Shown piece after piece: positions 39,201 through 50,710 of a stretch of 64,000 nucleotides of DNA (position 1 is the stretch's first letter; every line of letters begins with the position of its first letter). Source of the stretch: Antedon mediterranea (Eukaryota; Echinodermata; Crinoidea; Comatulida; Antedonidae); the NCBI RefSeq assembly GCF_964355755.1, contig NC_092672.1, positions 13,946,501-14,010,500 of the forward strand, read 5' to 3'. A program made the position numbers and the translations under genes. Under the pieces are notes generated by a model. It made no database searches. It saw nothing but the letters and a program-made list of their open reading frames with translations, and was not told where the DNA came from.

Positions 39201-39887
39201 ACTTCTATCCTTTGCCAAACTCATTTCTATCGAAGCGCCTTCATGTTAAAAAAAAGATCTTTTAATAACCTGTTGACAGTTATCTATTTTTTAATAAACA
39301 GTAATAAATAACTTATTGATAATAAATATTATTACTTACCAAAATGCAAAGAATGTTTATTATTTTATCTCGATATAGGCCGAAATATTAAATAGTCTTT
39401 GCGCGAACATTTATTCATGTATTGTTAACTTACCGGTTTTGTTCATAATCATTTGACAAATATTACTGGACTGACTACCAGTTTCTCCAAATCCCTGGTT
39501 CATCTCCTTGTATTTTCGTTCTTCCAAAGGCACATGAAATACCTAAAAGACAACAATAAGACATTATGTTTGCCTGGGACAACCCTTTAATATTAAAACT
39601 ACTATGATGGTCAAAACAACCACCACCAGGTTATATTTACAGCATGTTATCATTGCTGTAGTAAACTTATTTACAATTAAACATAAACGTATTAATACCT
39701 GAGTAACAGTGGAAGACTTGACTGCCATGCTAGAATAGCTAGGCCCAGGTGTTGGCATCGCAGCTTGACAATTCTCAGTTGGACTGGCTGGTTGTAATGG
39801 TGGAAAGGCATCATTGTAAATGGGTGGTTCATATGCCTCAGCATCCATGTAAACTGGTCCCGATTGTTGCACTGTTTCAATACTCAT
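27246..39887 (-). CDS. HDLBP: Vigilin (HDLBP), multi-KH RNA-binding protein, 21 coding exons
   Basis: Vigilin binds mRNA and tRNA in the cytoplasm and at the ER. Coding exons in transcript order (minus strand): 39887-39699, 39542-39434, 39238-39123, 38940-38734, 38602-38387, 38255-38049, 37536-37245, 36989-36850, 36233-36015, 35726-35640, 35050-34919, 34395-34177, 33817-33596, 33436-33218, 32537-32396, 31570-31428, 30962-30858, 29761-29627, 28936-28715, 28177-27959, 27479-27246. Phases match, giving 1257 codons plus stop against 1268 in human. VFHVPLEERKYKEMNQ, shortly after the N-terminus, and the end FPSIGA...HWGPTKKH are vigilin signatures. About 15 KH units follow, many filling one ~219-base exon, with core motifs such as HRFIIGRKG, HKHIIGKNG and HRAIIGSKG. 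The GXXG loop is altered in the third (CGADN) and eleventh (ARRG) units, and the first is degenerate. The chosen ATG (39885-39887) has open frame upstream to the acceptor at 39923, so an earlier start in a 5' exon is possible. Confidence 0.96.
27590..27740. repeat. Dispersed repeat shared with 60022-60165
   Basis: TGAAGGGCTAGTGTTGCCCG at about 27592 and AGCCACTGATACCCACAGCA at about 27703 have close counterparts at about 60024 and 60105, with diverged sequence between. It lies in the last vigilin intron. It may be the 3' end of a retroelement, but the family is not identified. Confidence 0.5.
29004..29155. mobile_element. MITE, copy 2 of a four-copy family
   Basis: Ends AAAGCACTGTCTACACTAT and GATAGTGTAGACAGAGCTTT are inverted complements. 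The inner part holds GTGATATGACCTCATTGG and a tandem duplication of ACATCAAGTTTTTTTGTC. Vigilin intron. Confidence 0.7.
29818..30250 (+). repeat. Dispersed repeat, AAAGATGTATT family
   Basis: Begins TAAAGATGTATTGTCC. The opposite-strand copy at 31850-32076 ends with the complementary GGACAATACATCTTTAA. AT-rich and non-coding, in a vigilin intron. The downstream stretch 30310-30510 matches 730-880. Confidence 0.45.
31618..31745. mobile_element. MITE, copy 3 of a four-copy family
   Basis: GTCTACACTATCAAACTTTG at the left and GGTAGACAGAGCTTT at the right, with the shared core GTGATGTGCCCATATATGG and TGATGTCATATCACTACCAC. The right arm is partly deleted compared with the other copies. Confidence 0.7.
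31850..32076 (-). repeat. Dispersed repeat, AAAGATGTATT family (minus strand)
   Basis: Ends GGACAATACATCTTTAAAG at about 32062-32080, the complement of the start of the copy at 29818. The reverse complement shares ACTTATAAAA, AAATAAATG and ACCAAAAACCC with the copy at 8470. Confidence 0.45.
32631..32702 (+). tRNA. tRNA-like gene, anticodon AUC (Asp codon GAU), copy 1
   Basis: 72 bases that fold into a full cloverleaf: acceptor GCCCCAG/TTGGGGC, D stem GTCT/GGAC, anticodon stem TCTGC/GCAGG with loop ATATCAA, variable CGGT, T arm with TTCGAGT. The T stem has one A-C mismatch here (CCAAG with CTCGG). Anticodon AUC would read Asp GAU. U35, C36 and G73 fit Asp, but A34 replaces the usual G34, and the D-arm resembles tRNA-Glu. 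A T run follows the gene, suiting Pol III termination. It may be a pseudogene or a mobile tRNA copy. Confidence 0.6.
32995..33066 (+). tRNA. tRNA-like gene, anticodon AUC (Asp codon GAU), copy 2
   Basis: Same cloverleaf as the copy at 32631, but with the T stem restored (CCGAG/CTCGG), so all four stems pair. Loop ATATCAA has U33 and anticodon AUC. Followed by a five-T stretch within ACTTTTTC. This is the better candidate for a functional tRNA. The charging identity is unclear because A34 is not standard for Asp. Confidence 0.65.
33841..34055. mobile_element. Small inverted-repeat element with GGCGTTTATTC tandem repeats
   Basis: Left end TACTTGAATAAACGCC and right end GGCGTTTATTCAAGTTA are inverted complements. 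Just inside the left end are about four tandem copies of a 17-bp unit (GTTTATTCGGAGGAGGC) at about 33889-33945. Non-coding, in a vigilin intron. It has the form of a MITE or foldback element. Confidence 0.6.
35236..35478. repeat. Three identical 81-bp tandem repeats
   Basis: Units start at 35236, 35317 and 35398 with AAATCAACACATTTTGATAT and end GGGCATGTGATGTAT. I see no differences between units, so the expansion is recent (or an assembly artefact). Vigilin intron between the exons at 34919-35050 and 35640-35726. Confidence 0.95.
35851..35991. mobile_element. MITE, copy 4 of a four-copy family
   Basis: Ends CTGTCCACACTATCAAACT and AGTTTGATAGTGTAGACAG are inverted complements. The inner GTGATGTGCCCAAATATGG pairs with CCATATGGGCACATCAC, so most of the 141 bp can form one hairpin. 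This is the best preserved copy. Confidence 0.8.
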
Positions 39888-39922
39888 AGTCGTTGGTCGG
39901 GTAGAAAGTCGTACAGTACCAA

Positions 39923-42900
39923 CTGAAATAAACAACAACAAAAAACAATTCCATCAGAGTTAAATTAACCAAGAACCAGGGTTTGCCAGTGGAACTTAAC
40001 ATGGTCTTGGTAAAACTAGCCACGGTCGCTAAAATGTCCAATCCGAACTTGCAACTAGGAGTTCATGACCTTCACCATCTGTTTCAATTAAGGTTTGTGA
40101 GATAAATTTGAGTTAGTTTGACAAACTATTTTTACAAACTGATTATCATTTATTTATGTGACCTGATCTGGCATGCAAAACAATAGTTTTGTCAGGTTTT
40201 TTTTGTACCAGGCACGGATTCAGGGGGTAGGGGATGGTCAAACCGGCCTTTGGTCCCCATTTATTCAGAGGAAAAAATATTATTAGCAGCCTAGCCCCTG
40301 ATCTTTACCTACTAAATGGGTTTATACATTATTACCATTGTTATTTAATTGCCATGATTCGACTCCCTGAACGTTAATATTTATTATTTCAAATATTCAA
40401 TCACCAAACATGTGAATAATATTTGGTTAATTAAAATATTGTATCTATCAATTATCATCAAAATATCTTTGATCGCCGGCCCATTCTTGTCTTCCTTTTT
40501 TGTCTGAGAAATATTTGTTATGTTGCTAAAAAAAGCATTATTTTCTCAATATCAGGCATTTATTTTTCAAATCTTTTAGAGAAAATTACGGTATTTCATT
40601 TTTGAATGAATTTTGTGAATATTTTTGTGATAGCTCAACTACAAAATCCACCATTGGTGGTACATCATTGTAAGCCAATCAAAGCTGAGCTTTCTTGTGA
40701 TTGGCAGAGCTCATGGTTGATTGATTTTGGATTCTGGTTTTTTGATTGATGGATGTTAATTCCCAAAGCGGAACGGTGTATCTCGCACATGGTTTTTCTC
40801 TGGACTGATCCAGGGGGGGGGCGGATTCAAATGGAAGGTGGGTGGGGATGCCTCACTGCTTTGTATAAGTCACAGAGCATGCAAACAATTGTCATTGTCA
40901 CCCAGGTTTACTGGCGAAAACTTATGATTGCTGGTTTGCTGCGCAATACAATGAGTGCCATTTCCGGCCAATTAGAGGTGCCATTTATCATGAATTTTAT
41001 GTACCAGCCATTTTCAAACATCTAAGGTAAGAGTGTTATTTACCAATTGCCATTGGAAGTTGACATACCATGTAATTTATGTCAACTTCAAATGGAAATT
41101 ACAATTAAAATATAAAAGAAAGCCTCTCCGATTTTTTAATATGTTGTAGTTGACACGTAGAGATATATATTTCGTATTAATGTCCAACAAATTGGCCATG
41201 TTCCACAGGGGCAATTTCAAGGTAAAAATATTGTTCAAAGTTTCATCCAACACAAGAGTACCCCAAAACACACTATATTTAGATTCCATTAAATCTTCCT
41301 TTTACAAAAATACCCTGGTTTTCAAAATTGGACCTGTATTTCCCGAGCTATTTTAAATGTGGTGATTGCACCATTTTCACCAAATTACACCAAAATTTAA
41401 GAAGGTAGAGTTTAACTGATTGAGTGATATCTTAGATGGAAAGACCACAAAAGCAGAGTGCACCCATCTCTCTAAGATCCTTGATCTAATCGATAATAAT
41501 TTTTTAATTTAATACATTAACAATATTATCAAAATACTTGGTTACAAATTATAGTAAATAAAATACAAATAGAAATGTGTTCTACTAATACAATAATTGT
41601 GTGAGTATGCATGTGGCAGGGCCTGTTTGTGGGGGGGGGGGGGTGGAAATAATCGACCCTATATTTGAGGTAAATGAGAAAGGGAGAGATTTATGACATG
41701 GGGGGGGGGGGGGGAGGGAAGTGTTTATTTATTCAAAGCAGTGACAACAGCTGTGTGTGAGAATTCAAGACAAGGATTATAAGCATTCTATAGCATGGTA
41801 TGTCTTTTTTGTATAGTAGAGAGTGAGTAAACAGATTATCAAATCAAAAGATCCTAAGAAAAGTAAAGACAATAATGATTACAAATCAGCAACAAATTTA
41901 AATTACATCTAGATTATGCTTTCTACTACTTCTGGTCAAATAGTGTACAGCCTTGATAATATAGATTGACCATATGGTCTGGTTGATTACTATCAAATGA
42001 CTCAGTCATTGGGAACAGGATATGAACTCTTTTGTTTAAAAAGCAGCATAAATGTAGAGAAACATTAAATTAAACATTGTTGACATTATTGTTATTGATT
42101 TTATCAATAATTGAAAATGTTCTGGAATTAGACTTCAATTCTTTCTTTTTTTATAGTACTGTATAGTACGCATACTCACATAGGGTCAAATAATCCTGTT
42201 ACTGAAAATAGAATAGCGGAAATATGACCATTACAGGCGGACAACATAAAATGTACAGTTTGCAAATGTTAATTAGACTTAAAAACATTTTACAAACTTA
42301 CATTTACTTTCTCAATTCTGATTTTAGATATTTAATTTTGTCATTTAATATTATAAATTACATCCAACCAATTAGTAGGGATAACTATGCAAAATTAAAA
42401 GTTCATATTACTCAACCAAATTGTACATTTGCATGTTTGGGTTATTTTAATTTCTTTTAATTTTATTTTATCAAAACCAACAGCAACAAAAGTTGCCACT
42501 TAAAGGTATGAAACAGAAAACAGATACAATAAATATGAAGCAACTTAAATAAATATTACGTAAATAGTGAAAATTAGCCTATTGAGTTTTGAATGAAGAA
42601 TAACTATTGACAAAAATATCAAGGTTTACATTTGACTCACTTAAATAGTTAAACTATAAACTCATTTATATTTTGTATCAATATTATATGAAGAAAGAAT
42701 TAGGAAAATCTAACTTGTAGTTTGTATTAACCTGACCTATTAAGCCAAATACTGTATTATAACTTACATCATCCTTATAATAATGTTTGCAGTCTGCAAA
42801 TCGATTTCTGTACGCATTTTACAGGTCTGTAATTCCCAGAAAAAAATTAAAGAACTGACTGCTGGACTAAACCAAAAGGACATTAGATTAAATACAGACT

Positions 42901-44445
42901 ATGGGGTAATTCATTGTTTACAATTTTATCAACCTTTTTACTACTTTTAGTTTCTATTAATACACCTATTTAAGTATATGTGCAACAACCACCCCTTTCT
43001 AATAAACTGCAGTGTATCTGGTTGCTTATTAGTAGCACCCCTCCTAGGGCTGATTTAGAGTAGGATTAAGCAGATATAATGTCTATATGGATTAAGCAAA
43101 TTTACATTCATAGGGTTTATCGTAGATAGCTTGATATTGTGAGGAACGCTGTTGCACAATGCAAGATAGGAAGGAGGGGGGGGGGCCCCCATTCATTCAT
43201 TATTTCCTTTTCTTACCATAATTTATAATGCCTCTCTCTGCGTCGTGCAATAAATTAAACGCCGTGGCTAAAGATACGGTACCGTATTCTAACTTCTGTT
43301 TACTAAAGGTACGGTAAAATTGCATTACGTCATAATCAGTCAATGGAGTGTTGGTACGTGTGTGACGTCATCGTATAAGGACTTTTTTCATATCGCGTCT
43401 GTTGTATATGTAGAGAATTCCTATCGGCGGCGCCAGGCTGCGTGGATGTGTGTGCGCTGCAGATGAGGGTTTTATTTTTATTCCAAATGGCCTAGTTAGG
43501 CCTATATTTTTTATTAAACTTTGTTTACAATGGTGACCATAAACAACAAGCAAATGCGGACAATAAAGGGGCCCTCAAATACTATGATGTAGACAGTAGC
43601 CCCAGGGCTGACGAGTCACAGAAATCAGCGCACACATGCAGCTGCCCCCAGCCTGGCATCGCTTTCCCTACACAAACAAACTCATATAATGAGGTTACAG
43701 TACGTAGTAAGTAGGCCTAGGCCTCTTTTGAAACGGTTTTCTGTATTCTAGAATTGAAATCAACATGTTTTGGCTTTTCAATAATAACAGACATAGGCTA
43801 CATTTAGTTTTTGTCACACACGACGGCGATAATATCGATAAATGAAGCATAAGGAAAATGCGGGTAATCACTGTTTTCGCGATATGAAAAAAATCCACAA
43901 AGTCCTTATACGATGACGTCACACACGTACCAGCACCCCATTGGGTGGTTATGACGTAATGCAATTTTACCGTACCTTTAGTAAACAGAAGTTAGAATAC
44001 GGTACCGTATCTTTAGCCACGGCGTAAATTAAACCTTTTTTAATTGATTTATATATAAATAATCCTAGCCTAGGCCTAACTCTAGGCCTATATTTATGCC
44101 TAACAATACTAGGCCTAGGCTAGATTATTATTATTAATATTATTATAGGCCTAAATTATTGTGTAGGCCTAGCCTAGCTAGGCGGCCCTACATTATGTAC
44201 ATATTGTAACATATTGTGTATTTTTAGCCTAAAATTACATATTCTGGCCGGATACATGATGTAATACAACTAGCAACTTAGTAATAATATTACACTGAAC
44301 CTAACCCAGCCCAGTTTTCATATTATTATAGGCTAGGCCTAGTCAAGCTATCTAGTTAGTAGAGTAGTAGGCAGACCTAAAAGTTAGTTTAGTCCACCAG
44401 TCGGTCGTTGTTGTTGACGTTGACAATTTTAGCTGAGATACTTAC
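39923..44445 (-). other. First vigilin intron (proposed)
   Basis: No coding sequence seen between the acceptor at 39923 and the donor at 44441-44445. It contains G runs at about 41629-41643 and 41701-41714, a G run directly followed by a C run at about 43175-43190, and the Mutator-like element at 43260-44024. Bases 40030-40090 share GTCCAATCCGAAC and neighbouring sequence with 55290-55310. The interval is an intron only if the proposed first exon is right. Confidence 0.45.
43260..44024. mobile_element. Mutator-like non-autonomous element, ~140-bp inverted repeats, 9-bp target duplication
   Basis: The left arm starts CGCCGTGGCTAAAGATACGG (43260) and the right arm ends CCGTATCTTTAGCCACGGCG (44024). 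Complementarity extends over about 140 bases to GATATGAAAAAA at about 43878-43890. TAAATTAAA lies directly outside both ends (43251-43259 and 44025-44033). Long terminal inverted repeats with a 9-bp duplication are the hallmark of Mutator-like elements. The 480-bp centre has no transposase. Confidence 0.85.
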
Positions 44446-44540
44446 AGAATTTTGGACTGTTTCCGTTTAGGTCCGTCCTATTATTGAAGTCTTTCAATTT
44501 TGTTCTCCAGAGTGACCGTATTTTGATCTGCGAAATATAA
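44446..44540 (-). other. Putative non-coding first exon of vigilin
   Basis: On the minus strand, sequence up to 44446 ends at a near-consensus donor, AATTCT|GTAAGTAT. The coding exon starting at 39922 needs an upstream 5' exon because it begins with a strong acceptor. The upper border is not defined. AGGCCTA-rich sequence lies just downstream of the donor. This is inference from splice signals only. Confidence 0.4.
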
Positions 44541-47500
44541 AGTTTACATAGACTTTAATAGACCTAAACAACTATTTTTAATGAAAATATCTAAGCACAA
44601 AATAGAAACATGTACACCATACGTACCACGTAGAAAGGAAATGACCGTATCACATCTAAATATTGTTTAATATTCAACCGCTGAGCGACTTCTGGACTTT
44701 AATTTTATTTTATCTCTGACTGACGTTTTATTTTCTCCTAGTTTCTCCTTCAAGTAACTTACTTTATTTTATTTATGCTATACAATATTGATTTAACGAT
44801 TATAGTTAACCAATATCTAATAATAACCACATTTAAATTAGTATGTTAATAAAATAGTTCTCGCTCAAGGTTTTTTGCGCTGCAACAACACAGCAGTGCG
44901 CAAAAGCAGCAGTGCCGTGTAGTACGGGGAGCAGTTTGGAACATGCATAATTATGTCACAATAAGTCATCATTATTAAATCTCTAACTGTAAAGTTTTTG
45001 TTTGAAAAAAATTTTCCCGCAGTTTTTTGTCAGATACCGTCACATAATTTAAATGTGCCGTCTATAGTTTAAGCAAGGCAATCTAACAACATGATGATCA
45101 GTCTAGTATCATAAACAATGTATTTATAAATATGAATAAAATACAAAATATAAATAAATTAGATTGCGCCAAACATACGCTTGCCATGTAATACATGTTC
45201 ATTTATCTGAATTAACTTTACAAATTTAAAAAATGCAAGTTTTAAAATCGATTTTTTTTTTAAACCTAATCTTTGATTGACAATATTAAACACACCATTT
45301 TACTTTGCAGAAATTGTGTAGTTTGAGAGGAAATTGTGTTCTAATAAGAGAACATTCTGAATTATTTTAAAGGTAACATTTCTGTGAAAATAATTTCTTT
45401 TCAAACCACAGAACTGCAGTAGGCCTAAGATTTTGTCTAAAATGGCTATGTTGTACTTGACATGTCCCAAACTGCACCCCGTATGTGGGGATAGAGTTTG
45501 AGTAGGGGTGGTCTCGAGTCACAGGGTTTAAAAGTCATCGAGAGGTGTGGTATGAAACGCCCGGCAATGTATTCGGTCAAGAAATTGCAAACAAGCTATT
45601 CCAACACTGTCATCACTACACGAATAGATAGTTTCACTCAACGAATACATAATCTTGAATATGAATTAATAAGGATTCAATTCCATATCACAACAGCTCA
45701 GGGAAAAATCAATCATGACGAATAACTTTACCGTTCTTATTTACGCATCGTTTTTTACGCAGTCATCACGTAAGTTTTAAAATAGGGCCTACGTTTTTAG
45801 ACGTTGAAGTTCGTAAGGTGTGTTTTCTCTTTCAAATTCAAAATACAAAACATTGCATATACACCTATATTAAGGTTTTTAAAACATATCTGTATACTAT
45901 TCTATGACGTTTTTTATATATTTCTTAAGGGCGCAGCCACTGGGGTGTGGTCACATCGGTCCTGACCCCTCCCAAAAATGATTATTTCACTTACAAACAA
46001 AAACAATTGTCAGACGGACAATTCAGGTATTTTTTTGGTTAAATTACGTTTTTTCAGGACAATTTTTTTTTTCGATCCAGTTTTTGGTCAAACTGAATAA
46101 TTATTATGTGTTATTAAAAATAATTAAAATCGCATATTCAACAACAATCATTAAAAAGGGTGATATCTTTAACAATTAAAAAAATATTTTTTATATTTTA
46201 GAAACTTTAATCATAATATTAGGCCTATATCATAAAAATATTTTGTGTTTTGGGCCTACTAATTTGGAGCTTCACGTCACGTCTATATTATTATTTTATT
46301 TTATTAAAACATATTTAGGCAGGATAATATAATTCAGAAAAAAAAAACATTTCTGTTTTTCAATATGGTCCTGAAATGTAACAACTTTAAAAAAACACAT
46401 AAAAAATTCAAAAAAATATATATATATAAGCCTAACATGACAATCAGTGAATATAGCACGTTAATAATAATACGTGTGTAAATACAATTTTTTTTAAGAA
46501 ATGCTTTTCATAATTAATTTTAAAACTATTTACAGACAAACTATCTTGAATTTTTACAGGGATCTTATTTGAAGCTTTTGCTCCTGTAATCTTTAGCGAT
46601 CCGTTCATTAATAAGCAATTTGGCCTAGGTGGTATAACAACAAATGATGATGCAGTTGAACAGATGAGATAAGTAGTATCGCCTGAAAATTATCATTATT
46701 CTCCCTCACCCAAGCTCTTTTTTTTTTGCAAATGTTGACACCTGCTAAACTACTAATAGTACCTCTTTTCACACATCTTATAATTCTTTATCTCTCTTCT
46801 TAAGTCAAGAACTTTACGTTCGTATGTACACATCTTCTTACATTATAGCTAGTATGGTTATTCTTCCCATGCACCATATGGTCCATAGATACAAAAGGCT
46901 CTTCTCCTATCAGTGCCTCACAAGTCACCATGGACGCACGCAGATTAGGCCTACTATCGGTGATCACCATAACCCCACTCTAATAATTTGTTAAATATGT
47001 ATTTAGCCTCAAAGCAGCTGCATCTTGTTTAATCCTCATTTTTATAATCATAATGATGATCTGACATCAATCGAGTAATTAATCGTACTATTTAATCAAA
47101 TTCTTATTTGAAATCCCTTTTCTCTATTATTTTGTATTATGTTTTAATAATTTCTATATCATGTCATGTTCGAATATTGGATGGGCCTAAAGCAGTTAAA
47201 AATAAATAAATAATTAAATAATAATAATAGGCCTCAATCCCATCCAATTGAGGTTTTTTGTTTATTGACTTTATGGTTAATTTGATCTGAATTGTGCTAT
47301 CAAGTTATGACAATATGTATCAGAGTACTATCCGACACGTCCGTTTGGGAAGGGATCGCACATACTACGGAATAATTAAGCTTGTGGCGTATTTGGCGTT
47401 TCATGAATTTAAAATGGGCTCACCACCAGCCGCTGAGTGGGTAGTGAACTCGTGTTCTCTTTGAGCTAGCCTAGCTTGACCCCTAATCTATTATATAATA

Positions 47501-47656
47501 TAGGCCTAGAATAGATTAAGGTGGGGTTGTAGCAAGAAGCCAATGTTGTGTTAACCTTTAAACACACTGTCTAGGCCTAGTCTAGGTACGCTACAAAACA
47601 TTTTGGGGTTTTAGTAGGCCTAGGCCCTAGACCCTAGCTAGACTACTAGGCTAGGC
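44541..47656. other. Intergenic region upstream of vigilin
   Basis: No gene recognised. It likely holds the vigilin promoter near its left edge, but I see no TATA box. Bases 46000-46200 contain phrases of the AAAGATGTATT dispersed family (TTTTGGTCAAACTGAATAA and others). An AAATAAATAAATAATTAAAT tail near 47200 may end a degraded retroelement. AGGCCTA-type motifs cluster at 47480-47656. Confidence 0.4.
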
Positions 47657-47885
47657 GGATCAGGTGCCGTTTTCGGCCACCTCGACTTATATGGACTATA
47701 CCATTATTATGATAGGGGTGTGGTATATTATGTTTTATGTAGAGAAGGGTGTCTATTAATGGGAAGACAATACAATTGTTCTGTTATGTAACCTACAGTA
47801 CAAACTACAAGGAACAATACAGAACATCAAAAACTAGCATGTTAAAAAGGCATGTTATTATTAGGTAGGCCTACTGTGTTAGGGA

Positions 47886-48810
47886 ATGCCAAGATTTTGT
47901 AACAATATTACTATATTAACTAAAGATATTTTATATAAAACAAATTTTATAGACAAATTTAATGAAGAACCATCTACTAACTGGATAAAGCCATTTAGGA
48001 AAAATAATAAACAAGTTGATCATAACGAGTGGTTTTTAAAGGCCCAAAGCAAAACGAAATTCCATGCAAAACAACGTTAACGGAATATACTATGTATAAA
48101 GGAACCAAACCTTGAACAATATTTGTTAGATAAAACTAATTTTAAGAGTATCAATTTAAAATTTATAGCAAGATCAAACTCTCTAGATCTTGAGGGTCGT
48201 AGAAAATCCTGGTCAAATCATGACACAGGATTATGTAAGATGTGTAGTACAAACGAAAAAGAAACAGTAAACCATTTTTTATTTAAATGTCCTTCATTAA
48301 ACTCTGTTAGACAATAATTAAGTATGTACCGGGATAATTTTAATTGTGGACCTCAGTTAAAACACCACTTTATGCTAGACAATTTATTCACTGAAAATGA
48401 AACATTAGGAAAAATCTTTGATTTTTATTGTAAAACATATTTAATGAAAGCATGGGTTACTAGATCTACAATTTTATCCGCATTACCTCTCTCAACTAAT
48501 TGATTAATATAGTAAACAAGTTACAGACATCTCTATGAGGATGTGTCTGTAAGTTTTATTTATTAGGCCTATCCTGTATTTTTGTTGTTCTGTTTTTATT
48601 TTTGTAGTTATATATTGTACAATTTACATATTATGTATTTTCATACAGATCTAATTAATTACATTTTGTTTTGATGTTATGTATTAGTATTTAGAACTTT
48701 GTGGCTTATGTTATTTGTAATTTTGTCTGTAAATTGGATGCACCATTAACTGATAAATGTGTGACACCGATATAAAGGTGATTCCTATGAATAAATAAAT
48801 AAATAAAAAC
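47886..48810 (+). mobile_element. Degraded LINE 3' end with zinc-type tail
   Basis: The frame from 47886 is interrupted by a stop near 48078 and resumes by 48123. The tail GLCKMCSTNEKETVNHFL continuing to KCPSL (Cys-Cys-His-Cys spacing) is the zinc-binding end typical of non-LTR polymerases. The final stop is near 48501. The sequence ends in an AATAAATAAATAAATAAAA tail at about 48789-48808, a usual LINE 3' end. Only the C-terminal part remains. Confidence 0.65.
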
Positions 48811-49283
48811 TATATAAGTAGGTATACTTACTTATTATATATAAAAACTAAACTAAACACTACAGTATAATCAAAATTAAAGCATATTAAATACTAGGCC
48901 TATGTTATTCCTATCTAGATTTAAACACTTTAAATTTTTGTACAATCGGATTCGAAATTAGAAAATCTTAAATACTACAATACAATCGGAATTAAAACAT
49001 CCTAAATACTACATTACAATCGGTTAAATTACCTAAACTCTATAATGTTGTGAAATATGTACGAATGTTGGCAAATGCATTCTAATCGGCCCAATCCTAT
49101 CGGTAGATAAATCATATTTTTTATTTTCTTGAACTAAACATAAATAAAACGAAAGAAATAAGGATTGATTTTCGAAAACATAATTGGTCTGACAGTATAC
49201 ATTAATTAAAGTAAAGGAAGTAGAGATTGTTAACAATTATTGATAAGTATCTGGCAGTAGTGTTTGACTAAAGCTAAATGGGT

Positions 49284-49680
49284 GGACATGTTGATCGTAG
49301 TTAAGAGGTTAAATAATAGGCTGTACTGCTTGAGGAAACTCGGTTCTTTGGGGTAAAGCAGGATATTTGTACTATAGAATGTTTATGTTTTACTAATCAG
49401 TGATGTTCTATTTGGGCATATTGTATATTGGGCTAGGAATATCAGTAAGGGAATGTAAGGGGGATAAAGACCGAATTGAGAAGGTGGTGGGTAGAGCGTG
49501 GAAAGTAATTGGTTTGTCTAGTATGCAAATGCTTGACTCGTTCTACAGCGAACAGCTTGCCGATGTATTCCATGCTATATTGGAAGACACCAATCATCCT
49601 CTTCATGGCGACATTATCAGCTCCGTTTTACATTCGCTATTATAACGTTTTGATGCAAACGTTGTTCAATTAAAACATGT
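49284..49680 (+). mobile_element. Degraded CR1/L2-like LINE fragment
   Basis: Pieces of translation in shifting frames (NNRLYCLRKLGSLG, VVGRAWKVIGL, LDSFYSEQLADVFHAILED, THPLHG-like NHPLHG) follow the order of the reverse transcriptase C-terminus in CR1/L2 type LINEs. Frameshifts near 49360 and a stop at 49643 show it is dead. Confidence 0.55.
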
Positions 49681-50710
49681 ATTTCTACACAGAAACGTTT
49701 AAAAACGTGTTTAAAACATTTTAGAAAGACCAAACCTAAAAACATGCAATGTCAAACGCTGTGTTTTCTGGGAACAAAATGGTACAGATTCACTGACAAA
49801 ATTATAATGTTTATTGTTTTACATACCTAATAATCAGTATGTGATAAATGTACTACTGTCATCTTTATTAAATGTACTACTGTGTTATCGTTAGGTAAAT
49901 TATATTTTTTATTTGTAACTGGAATAAAAACTTTCTTTATATACTTTCTGTATCTATAAATCTGTAAAAATTATATAGAAATAAAGAGCTATAATATACT
50001 GCATTAACTTGAAAACTGAAATTAATTCTACAGCATGCAGGGCGTAGTTGTTTTCCCTTTGTTGCTGAAACAACAAGAAAAACAAAAGGAGCAGTATTTT
50101 AACACATTAACACACTCAATTAATAAATGGGACACCCCTATTTTCCCATCTTTTTATAATGGTATAGTCCATACAAGTCGAGGTGGCCGAAAACGGCACC
50201 TGATCCGGCTAGGCTACTGCTAGTAGGCCCTACGTACGGTTCTCCAAGACAAGACTCCCTTTCGATCCTTCCCCTTTCCTGCCTGGCTGGCTGGTGCCTA
50301 CCGGTCCCAGCTAGCCAGGCTAGCCTAAGTCTAGGGGCCTAGGCTAGGTCTAGGCCCTAGCTTGGCTAATACAATCCATACACTAAATAAAACAAGGGTC
50401 TGTTTCTGCTGCATACCATTTATTTATAGTAAAAATACTCTAGACTACGCTAGCTAGGTAGCCCTAATTTAATTAATATGTATATGTCATACTGTTTAGT
50501 TTTAGTTTAGTTAGGCCTCCTACAGGCTACTACTGACCTACCTACAGAACAGTGAGTGTTACACTCTAGGCTAGGCATGTATTTCCACTAAATTTGTAAG
50601 TTAGTAACCATTTATTATTTAAATCATGTTACCTCACTGTATAAACTACGCAATGTCCTCCGTTGTTGTGTACCGCCATGGCCGGATCTACAAATACCAT
50701 GCCGGGCCGC

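Larger units (their letters stand above)
47657..50206. mobile_element. 2.55-kb block bounded by ~70-bp inverted repeats
   Basis: GGATCAGGTGCCGTTTTCGG at 47657 continues through CCACCTCGACTT and TGGACTATACCATTAT. Its reverse complement ends the block at 50206. Identity runs about 65-70 bases and weakens toward the inside (ATAGGGGTGT on both sides). Between the arms are two plus-strand LINE remains (47886-48810 and 49284-49680). No transposase is seen and no target duplication can be fixed, because CTAGGC-type sequence continues outside both arms. It could be a DNA transposon invaded by LINEs, or two separate solo copies in opposite orientation. Confidence 0.6.

Noticed and set aside
41629-41720. 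G-quadruplex regulatory element from the G runs
   Set aside because: The runs are mononucleotide G stretches (13-14 bases) that look like slippage products; nothing else points to function.
42224-42460. 78-codon open frame in the first vigilin intron
   Set aside because: No homology recognised, AT-rich composition, and no splice signals in register.
45498-45725. 75-codon open frame upstream of vigilin
   Set aside because: Starts at TTG, has no recognisable domain, splice context or neighbours, and its length is within chance.
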